44,710 nucleotides of DNA from a virus: positions 1 to 44,710 of IMG/VR virus record IMGVR_UViG_3300027834_000012; one strand, given 5' to 3'. Of the stretch, positions 39,682-44,710 are shown piece after piece. Position 1 is the first letter of the stretch; every line of letters begins with the position of its first letter. A program made the position numbers and the translations under genes. A model generated the notes under the pieces. That model worked only from the letters and a program-made list of their open reading frames with translations. It had not been told where the DNA came from and did not search any database.

Positions 39682-41057
39682 TCAGTGATGCACAATTCAA
39701 GCGCTGGTTAGAAAGCCCCAATGAAAACCGCGTGATGCTGGCGGAGCTGGAACACGCGGGCGGCACGGTGCAGGTAGCCGACAAACCCTACGTTGCCCCG
39801 GCGTTTGAAGCGCTGGCGAACCCGGTCTGGAATGACCTGTTGATTAGCGCGTCGGGGATCTCTACGCGGGTCGATGGGTTAATCGAGATTGGCAAAATCC
39901 AGCTGCGCAACGATGGGCGAATTACCGAGTGGCTGGATTACCAGTGGCGCGGGTGGCCGGTGCGGTTGTTTTTGGGGGATCAGTCGTGGCCACGGGCGGA
40001 TTTTCGGCCCATTGCGGTGGCCACCAACGGCGGGCTGGAGTCGTACAAAACCGGCGAGATTACGCTCAGCGTGATTGATTCCAGCGAACAGCTAAACGAA
40101 CCGATCGACACCGGGCAACTACCCAACGACGGCGGCCCGGTGCCGCTGCTGCTGGGGCAGCGCTTCAACGTGCCCGCGTTTCGCACTGACACCGCAACGC
40201 TGCGTTACCGGGTAAGCTTTCTGCCGCTGTTGAGCGTTACCCCGCGTGATATTGGCAATGATGCGCCCCATACGGCACACCTAACCGATGGTGCCTTTAC
40301 GCTGGACAACGGCCCCGGTAGCGGTAGCGAGATTACCGCCGCTGCCCATGAGCAGCACGATACCCCCATGGCCATGGTGCAGTGGGTTGCGGATTACTAC
40401 GGCAAAACGGTTTCCCCCAACACCGTATTGCCTGATGTGACGGTGGGGTTTTACAGCAGTGCGGAAACCAACGGCGCCCAGGTGCTGGACGCGCTATGTG
40501 AATCGTTGGGGGCTGGCTGGCACATTGACGCATTCGACCGGCTCGATGTGCGCGTGTTTGAAGGCGTTAGCGATGACCCCGGTGTCACGCCGGATATAAC
40601 GCTCAGCGCTGACAACGTGCAGGAAAACAGCCTGCAGCTAGCTAGCGTAGAGCCGCCGTGGTCGGGCCTAACGTTTCGCTGGGGGCGCAATGATGCCCCG
40701 CTGCGCAGCGTTGCCGGGGTGATCGATGATACCGACCCCACCCTGGCGGCGCGGTTTAAGCAAGAGTGGCGTGAAAGCACGGCAGAGCAGGCGCTACCGA
40801 ATCACCCCCTGGCTACCCCTGAGAACGTTAATTCGTTAATACAGCTAAGCGCCGACGCGGTAGCCGAGCGCGACCGGCGCTTGGGCTATCACGCGGTACG
40901 CCGGGAGCGTTGGCGGCTGATTACCTACCTGCCCACCGTTCAGATTTACCAAACCATTACCGTGAACGTGCCGCCCATTGCAGGGCGGGTCGGGCGCGTC
41001 TCTGCCGTGCGGTTGGAAAAAGTGGGCGGTAAAGCGGAGCTGGAGATCATTCTGTGA
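39678..41057 (+). CDS. Tail-tip/baseplate-type structural protein 1
   Basis: 459 residues coupled to the tape measure by ATGA. Beta-rich; features include RDGRITEWLDYQWRGWPVRL-type strands, YKTGEITLSVIDSSEQLNEP and LPDVTVGFYSSAETNGAQVL. It stands where lambda has M-L-K-I-J but is unrelated in appearance. Distal-tail/hub proteins of other long-tailed phages have this kind of size and position; assignment by context. Confidence 0.7.
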   Translation: MISDAQFKRWLESPNENRVMLAELEHAGGTVQVADKPYVAPAFEALANPVWNDLLISASGISTRVDGLIEIGKIQLRNDGRITEWLDYQWRGWPVRLFLGDQSWPRADFRPIAVATNGGLESYKTGEITLSVIDSSEQLNEPIDTGQLPNDGGPVPLLLGQRFNVPAFRTDTATLRYRVSFLPLLSVTPRDIGNDAPHTAHLTDGAFTLDNGPGSGSEITAAAHEQHDTPMAMVQWVADYYGKTVSPNTVLPDVTVGFYSSAETNGAQVLDALCESLGAGWHIDAFDRLDVRVFEGVSDDPGVTPDITLSADNVQENSLQLASVEPPWSGLTFRWGRNDAPLRSVAGVIDDTDPTLAARFKQEWRESTAEQALPNHPLATPENVNSLIQLSADAVAERDRRLGYHAVRRERWRLITYLPTVQIYQTITVNVPPIAGRVGRVSAVRLEKVGGKAELEIIL

Positions 41058-41887
41058 GCAAAACCAAAAACCTACGGCTAGTGCTCTACAACGAACACGA
41101 CGCCGCGACACTCACGGCCAGTAGCGCGGCTAGTGGTACGCCGATTGAAAACACTCAGATTAACGACCGCGCCGAAATATTCCGCAGCGCGGATCTAAAC
41201 GAGCTAGTGATAGTAGGCACGCTGCCCGCTGGTGCGTTTGTCGATAGCCTCAACTTGATACGCCACAACCTCAGCGCCTCGGGCACGGTACGGTTAACCC
41301 TGCTAGAGGGGGCGAACGAGCCCTGGGACAGCGGCGAACAGTCCACCGGTGAGATTATCCCCGCTGGGGTATGGCGGGCGGGCATCGACCCGTGGGGCGC
41401 GACCTATAACGACCAGCTTCGAAACCCAGCGACGATGTTTCGGTTTCCGATTACGCCCATCACGGGTTACCGCATCACGATAAACGACCCCGGTAACAGT
41501 GACGGCGCGATTGAGATAGGGCGCATTGTGTTGGGTCAAGATTGGGTGCCTGAGTTTAACGCGAGCTATGACCTGCCCATTGCCAACCAAGACAGGGCCC
41601 AACACGAATATAGCGCCGGGCAGACGCTGCGTACGATCAACGGCGGCAACACCCGCCGCACCGCCACCATCGAGCTGAATTGGCTGGTTGAGGCTGACCG
41701 TTCGCGGTTAGTGGTGGAACTGGGGCAGCGCGGCATGATTGCCGATGTGTTTGTGGATCTCTACCCCGAAAGCACCGGCATCGAACGCCTGAACGGCGCG
41801 TTCCTGGCGCGCATGACGGAGGGCTACGGCGACAGTCATTACATACCCCTGCACCGCAAAACCAAATTATCGTTTATTGAGGTATAG
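41054..41887 (+). CDS. Tail-tip/baseplate-type structural protein 2
   Basis: 277 residues, GTG start overlapping the previous stop. Beta-sandwich-like (ELVIVGTLPAGAFVDSLNLI, GYRITINDPGNSDGAIEIGR) resembling discoidin/carbohydrate-binding folds used in tail tips. It sits between the hub-like protein and the fibre; a host-binding or structural role is inferred. Confidence 0.66.
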   Translation: MSKTKNLRLVLYNEHDAATLTASSAASGTPIENTQINDRAEIFRSADLNELVIVGTLPAGAFVDSLNLIRHNLSASGTVRLTLLEGANEPWDSGEQSTGEIIPAGVWRAGIDPWGATYNDQLRNPATMFRFPITPITGYRITINDPGNSDGAIEIGRIVLGQDWVPEFNASYDLPIANQDRAQHEYSAGQTLRTINGGNTRRTATIELNWLVEADRSRLVVELGQRGMIADVFVDLYPESTGIERLNGAFLARMTEGYGDSHYIPLHRKTKLSFIEV

Positions 41888-41890
41888 CCC

Positions 41891-42925
41891 ATGGCCATGT
41901 CCACGCCTGACCAAATCAATTTAACGCTCTACCGCATTAATACCGGTGACCAGCGCGAGTTTATTACCAAGTTCACCAGCACCCAAACGGCGTTAGAAAC
42001 GTTCAGTGCCCAACTGAACCCGATGGTGTCCAGCATTGCACAGGCGCTTGATGATGCCCTGCAAGCCGCTGAGGATACCCGGCAGCAGGCCATCACTGAC
42101 ACCAACGCGATCAAGACGCAAACGGCAGGCATTCGTGATGCGACGGATCAGATTAGGACGGATACGGCGCAGATCCAGACCGCAACGCAGTCGATTTATG
42201 ACAACGAAGTAATTCCGGCGCGTAATGCAACGCAGGAGTACAGAGACGAAGCGGCGACCATTCGCGATCAAACCCAGGCTATCAGTGAATCGGGGCTTCC
42301 GTCTCAGGCGGGTAATGCTGGAAAATCCTTAATAACAGACGGCTCATCGACTCGATGGGATTCGCCGCTGCCCGATAAAGTCGGTAACGAAAATAAAGCG
42401 TTGTTTGTTAGCGCTGATGGCACGCAAGAAGAGTGGCGAACTATTGAAGATCCTGATATACCTCAGCCTGCCTTCGAGTCTGCACTGCTGTATATTGTTG
42501 ATGAGAAGCCGCCAGGATCTAGTGGAGGGGGTTCTGCTAGCGGCGATTATAAAGCGCGAAGTCTTAATACAGTAAAAATAAATAAAATAACAGGTTCTTC
42601 ACTATCATCAGGAAGAATTACGTTGCCTCTTGGCATTTATTATTTTGAAGCGTCGGCACCTGCAGTTTATGCAAATAGCCACCGTTTAGCGCTTTATAAT
42701 TATACTGACGGATTTTACCAAGTTTTTGGTACATCTGAGTATTGTGGAGGATCAGACAATGTGCATTCAAGGTCTTTTTTGTTCGGTCAAGTTGCAATAG
42801 CATCAAGTAAAGAGTTTGAATTTAGACACTACACGCAAGTTTTTGGGTCGAACGGCTTTGGATTATCAGTGCCAGACGGAAATGAAAATACATTTCTGCA
42901 AGTTAAAATATGGAAGGTAGCATAA
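41891..42925 (+). CDS. Tail fibre protein
   Basis: 344 residues. N-terminal attachment part, then a helical shaft (about 50-135: DDALQAAEDTRQQAITDTNA, IRTDTAQIQTATQSIYD). The collagen-like hint AGNAGKSLITDG is followed by a receptor-binding C-terminus from about residue 215, rich in Tyr, Ser, Asn. The last part is encoded by AT-rich DNA (from about 42540), unlike the first part, a sign of module exchange. Confidence 0.85.
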   Translation: MAMSTPDQINLTLYRINTGDQREFITKFTSTQTALETFSAQLNPMVSSIAQALDDALQAAEDTRQQAITDTNAIKTQTAGIRDATDQIRTDTAQIQTATQSIYDNEVIPARNATQEYRDEAATIRDQTQAISESGLPSQAGNAGKSLITDGSSTRWDSPLPDKVGNENKALFVSADGTQEEWRTIEDPDIPQPAFESALLYIVDEKPPGSSGGGSASGDYKARSLNTVKINKITGSSLSSGRITLPLGIYYFEASAPAVYANSHRLALYNYTDGFYQVFGTSEYCGGSDNVHSRSFLFGQVAIASSKEFEFRHYTQVFGSNGFGLSVPDGNENTFLQVKIWKVA

Positions 42926-43318
42926 ATGGCTTACGTACTTATACAGAGCGGTGTTGTTGTTCAAAAGCAATATTACCCAGCAGAGGGATTTATTGAGGTT
43001 ACTGATAATGTAGTTTGTGGGATGCTGTTTGAAAACGGCGAGTTTGTTAATCCACCACCTCCCGCCCCACAGGTGCCCCAAGCAGTACCCGCACTGGAAG
43101 CCCTGCTAGCACTCGATGCCGCTGGGCTCTCAGCTGATTATGAAGCGTGGGCCAACGACCCGGCCCGCACGTTTGCCGAGCGGGCGTTTATCGACAAAGC
43201 GCAGAACTGGCGGCGGGATGATCCTACGCTGCAGGCCGCGGCGGAGGCGCTGGAGCTGAGTAGCGAGCAGGTAGACCAGTTGTTTATTGCAGCGGATCAA
43301 GCGTTGGCGGCTGTTTAG
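42926..43318 (+). CDS. Tail fibre assembly-type protein
   Basis: 130 residues directly after the fibre with GGAAGG upstream. The first 45 residues are beta-rich and AT-rich in DNA, matching the swapped fibre tip; then a proline hinge (NPPPPAPQVPQAVP) and a GC-rich helical part (ALEALLALDAAGLSADYEAW). The arrangement suggests a fibre chaperone that travels partly with the tip. Confidence 0.66.
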   Translation: MAYVLIQSGVVVQKQYYPAEGFIEVTDNVVCGMLFENGEFVNPPPPAPQVPQAVPALEALLALDAAGLSADYEAWANDPARTFAERAFIDKAQNWRRDDPTLQAAAEALELSSEQVDQLFIAADQALAAV

Positions 43319-43345
43319 CAGGGTCGCTATTCGCAAACAGCACAT

Positions 43346-43366
43346 CGCCGCGTAAGCGGTTTTTTT
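43346..43366 (+). terminator. Terminator of the late operon
   Basis: CCGC, loop GTAA, GCGG and seven T, after the last tail gene. Confidence 0.75.
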
Positions 43367-43371
43367 GTGCC

Positions 43372-43419
43372 TTTTGTAAGAGATCACTGACAGTTTTTGT
43401 AAGAGATCTCTTACATAAT
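43372..43419. promoter_or_regulatory. Direct repeat plus 16-bp palindrome, operator-like
   Basis: TTTTGTAAGAGATC occurs twice (43372 and 43395); the second copy extends into the perfect palindrome GTAAGAGATCTCTTAC (43399-43414), followed by CATAAT (43414-43419). It looks like an operator overlapping a -10 box, but no gene with a good ribosome site follows on the plus strand. Confidence 0.45.
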
Positions 43420-43502
43420 GAGCGCGGAAACACTGCTATTGTGAGCGTGTGACGCCAGGAACGCCGCTTATAGCACGTCGGATGCGTCACGACAGGGATG
43501 TT

Positions 43503-43811
43503 TTATGTGTATGCAGAAGGGATTCGGTATTGCCAGGGACGGCATACCCTGCCCATTTCCCCCGTTTTGTTTTTAGCCCGCCGCCACACGCCTTCCGTTA
43601 TCAGATCAGTTCTTCTCAGCAGATATTCAGTAGTCCCAGCAACAAGCATATCCTCGCCATTCAGCTCAGCGGCATTGCACCGCCCGCTATAAAGGTGCCC
43701 GCGATAAATGACGTGGTATTCAATCATGCCGTGGGCGGGCGCTCTACGTCTTAGGCTTATCCAGCCTTTGCGCTCAAGGCGCTTCCGCCACTGAGTAGCT
43801 GCGTAGCTCAC
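43503..43811 (-). CDS. Hypothetical protein, second gene of the SOS-type operon
   Basis: 102 residues, basic (MSYAATQWRKRLERKGWISL). It overlaps the upstream DUF1654-like gene by 1 base (start and stop share a base) and is likely co-transcribed. The N-terminal wHTH-like appearance (TQWRKRLERKGWISLRRRAP, YHVIYRGHLY) is only suggestive. Function unknown. Confidence 0.6.
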   Translation of the reverse strand: MSYAATQWRKRLERKGWISLRRRAPAHGMIEYHVIYRGHLYSGRCNAAELNGEDMLVAGTTEYLLRRTDLITEGVWRRAKNKTGEMGRVCRPWQYRIPSAYT

Positions 43812-44035
43812 TACATCCCCGCTTCAGGATTCCAGCGAATACGAACGTGCTCTGCGCTGTCATCAAGCGGTATCAAATCAACATTCTCGACCGTGCCGAG
43901 GTCGCTTAGCATGCGCGCCCAGTCGTCGGTATTGTCGTCGGGCTGGCGCTGGAGTTCGGCGCATTTCTCAGTCTGTGCCTTGGGGCTATTGATGGTTTTC
44001 TGCACTCGCTGGCATAGCGCATCGTAGCTGTTCAT
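43811..44035 (-). CDS. DUF1654-like protein under a LexA box
   Basis: 74 residues. MNSYDALCQRVQKTINSPKA, then ELQRQPDDNTDDWARMLSDL and a short beta end match the DUF1654 pattern I recall from Pseudomonas and relatives. AAAGGTGATCC is a good ribosome site. A LexA box sits directly upstream, so it should rise with the SOS response and prophage induction. Role unknown. Confidence 0.75.
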   Translation of the reverse strand: MNSYDALCQRVQKTINSPKAQTEKCAELQRQPDDNTDDWARMLSDLGTVENVDLIPLDDSAEHVRIRWNPEAGM

Positions 44036-44045
44036 GGATCACCTT

Positions 44046-44065
44046 TACTGTTTGTTTATACAGTT
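44046..44065 (-). promoter_or_regulatory. LexA (SOS) box
   Basis: TACTGTTTGTTTATACAGTT: CTGT, 8 bases, ACAG, with flanking T/A matching the E. coli-type consensus. On the minus strand a TATAAA -10 candidate lies inside it. Confidence 0.85.
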
Positions 44066-44132
44066 ATTGAGCCATGACAATAAGCCAGGTGGCTAGTGCC
44101 TGCAAGCTGTGAGAATAGGGGAGTGGTCGCAG

Positions 44133-44159
44133 TTTGGTCGCAGAATCAGCGCGACCAAT
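44133..44159. repeat. Short TGGTCGCAG repeats near attR
   Basis: TGGTCGCAG occurs twice in direct order and its core returns inverted (GCGCGACCA) within about 35 bases. These could be arm-type integrase or excisionase sites. Confidence 0.35.
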
Positions 44160-44244
44160 GTGCTGTATGTAAATATAGTAAAGCGGTAAGCTGCTGTTTT
44201 CTCTATAAAGCCTTGTGCAAGCGCGGCCTTAAAAGTGTAGCTGC

Positions 44245-44304
44245 GCGGATTCAAAATCCGCCGCCTTTACGGGTGTGCCAGTTCGAGTCTGGCCACCGGC
44301 ACCA
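44245..44304 (+). other. attR: 3' fragment of tRNA-Leu(CAA)
   Basis: From the anticodon stem GCGGA, loop TTCAAAA (anticodon CAA at 44252-44254), TCCGC, through the variable region, T-arm GCCAG-TTCGAGT-CTGGC (44277-44293), the acceptor strand CACCGGC, discriminator A and CCA (44302-44304). No matching 5' half (GCCGGTG and D-arm) lies upstream, so this is the duplicated att core left by integration into a tRNA-Leu gene. Confidence 0.85.
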
Positions 44305-44316
44305 ACTTTAAAATCA

Positions 44317-44337
44317 GGCACTTAGGTGCCTTTTTTT
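44317..44337 (+). terminator. Host terminator behind the tRNA fragment
   Basis: GGCAC, loop TTAG, GTGCC, seven T: the original tRNA gene terminator. Confidence 0.82.
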
Positions 44338-44411
44338 GTGTCTGCGATTTGAGTTTTTCCCTTCCTAAGTCCCTGATTGTGTCCACAAAGTGTCAACGGA
44401 GAGTTCGGCGC

Positions 44412-44710
44412 TTACTTTTTCTTCTTAACCAAACTTTCAACCACAAGCTTTCGATAAAGAGCAACCAGCTCGGCACTTTTGGAATCTTCGTGCCAGCTAG
44501 CGGCGTAGGTGTGGGCGCGTTCGGTTAGCTGTTGGCGCAGGGTTTCAGCATTTAGCAGGTGGTTGACCTTGGCGGCGAAGTCGTCATGGTTATCCTCGGC
44601 GATCAGGCAGCCTTCTCCTTCTTTTAATACATCCAGCGTGCCCATCATGGCGGTGGAAACCACCGGTGTGCCTAGCGCCATCGCTTCCAGCAGCACTAGC
44701 CCCTGGGTTT
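44412..44710 (-). CDS. Glycosyltransferase group 1 C-terminus (host, cut by window edge)
   Basis: The visible C-terminal part reads TQGLVLLEAMALGTPVVSTA, the GT-B donor-binding ExxxLxxxEAMAxGxPVV pattern of family-4 glycosyltransferases, then a helical end and a KKKK tail. The gene continues beyond 44710. It is host chromosome, probably for lipopolysaccharide or capsule sugar transfer. Confidence 0.85.
   Translation of the reverse strand, partial: TQGLVLLEAMALGTPVVSTAMMGTLDVLKEGEGCLIAEDNHDDFAAKVNHLLNAETLRQQLTERAHTYAASWHEDSKSAELVALYRKLVVESLVKKKK

Larger units (their letters stand above)
1..44304. mobile_element. Lambda-like siphovirus prophage (left end outside window)
   Basis: A full lambda-type gene order is seen: leftward early operon, CI/Cro switch, rightward replication operon, lysis genes, terminase, head, tail, fibre. 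The right boundary is a tRNA-Leu 3' fragment ending at 44304, after which host-type sequence starts. The portal, GpA-type terminase, gpW, decoration protein and G/GT frameshift place it with long-tailed, cos-type phages, whereas the tail tip (two novel-type proteins instead of lambda K-L-I-J) differs from lambda. Essential genes look intact; only the methyltransferase appears broken. No integrase or attL is in the window, so the element is partial here. Confidence 0.93.

Noticed and set aside
43449-43754. Plus-strand frames after the palindrome at 43399
   Set aside because: They are opposite the SOS-type operon and lack a ribosome site; composition is unlike a protein.
44209-44304. A complete tRNA gene at the right end
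   Set aside because: Only anticodon arm onwards is present; no D-arm and no 5' acceptor strand GCCGGTG upstream, so it is an att fragment.

Overview
The window is almost entirely one lambda-like siphovirus prophage, running off the left edge and ending at about 44304 in a displaced 3' half of a tRNA-Leu(CAA) gene (attR). Host chromosome follows, with a terminator and the end of a glycosyltransferase gene. The moderately GC-rich sequence, RdgC, DUF1654 and LexA-box features and general gene style suggest a gammaproteobacterium, most likely Halomonas or a relative. That host is an inference from recalled family resemblance; no search was run. No integrase is in the window. By tRNA polarity it should lie beyond the left edge, next to the intact tRNA.

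Layout. (1) 1-5898, minus strand: a tightly coupled early-left operon with ATGA/GTGA overlaps. In transcription order it holds a LuxR-type HTH protein, several small unknowns, rdgC, another small DNA-binding-like protein, more unknowns and a C5 cytosine methyltransferase that appears frameshifted at the window edge. (2) 5899-6793: a lambda-style switch. A LexA-like CI repressor (S24 autoprotease) sits between two operator clusters, each with three 12-bp sites related to CAAGCATGCTTG; a Cro-like gene runs right. (3) 6793-13869, plus strand: early-right operon with an O-like replication protein that contains iteron-like repeats, a second replication-module protein, a winged-HTH protein, DUF1643, a zinc ribbon, a Tat-signal protein, a VRR-NUC nuclease, DUF551 and a last gene in the position of a late regulator. 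(4) 13880-13990: a possible late promoter followed by a strong terminator, the arrangement expected for Q-type antitermination. (5) 14000-15958: lysis genes (lambda R-type transglycosylase, lambda S-type holin, overlapping Rz/Rz1-like spanins) plus one opposite-strand membrane gene. (6) 15973-27477: HNH protein, terminase, gpW, portal, ClpP-like protease, decoration protein, major capsid, head-tail and tail-tube genes. It ends with a G/GT tail-chaperone pair joined by a clear -1 frameshift signal (A AAA AAC plus an 8-bp hairpin).

(7) 27478-34190 is the most unusual part. Lambda-like phages normally place the tape-measure gene directly after G/GT. Here about 6.7 kb of cargo, much of it visibly more AT-rich, separates them. 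It contains a tiny membrane peptide; a secreted protein followed by a YafO-family toxin; a TPR-like protein plus HEPN-domain protein; a C4-type antisense RNA leader with a Rha/P22AR antirepressor; and a SAP/WYL-like protein plus a two-TM protein with a PDZ-like tail. Nearly every cassette ends in an AACCCCGC...GCGGGGTT terminator. A duplicated ~125-bp terminator-plus-promoter block brackets the TPR/HEPN pair, suggesting modular cassette gain. The TPR-HEPN and SAP/WYL-membrane pairs are the best candidates for undescribed phage-defence or lysogenic-conversion systems.

(8) 34201-43318: tape measure, two tail-tip/baseplate-type proteins, a tail fibre with an AT-rich swapped C-terminus, and a fibre-assembly-type protein. 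(9) 43503-44035, minus strand: a two-gene operon with a near-perfect LexA box, suggesting SOS control at the right end. (10) 44245-44710: attR and host sequence.
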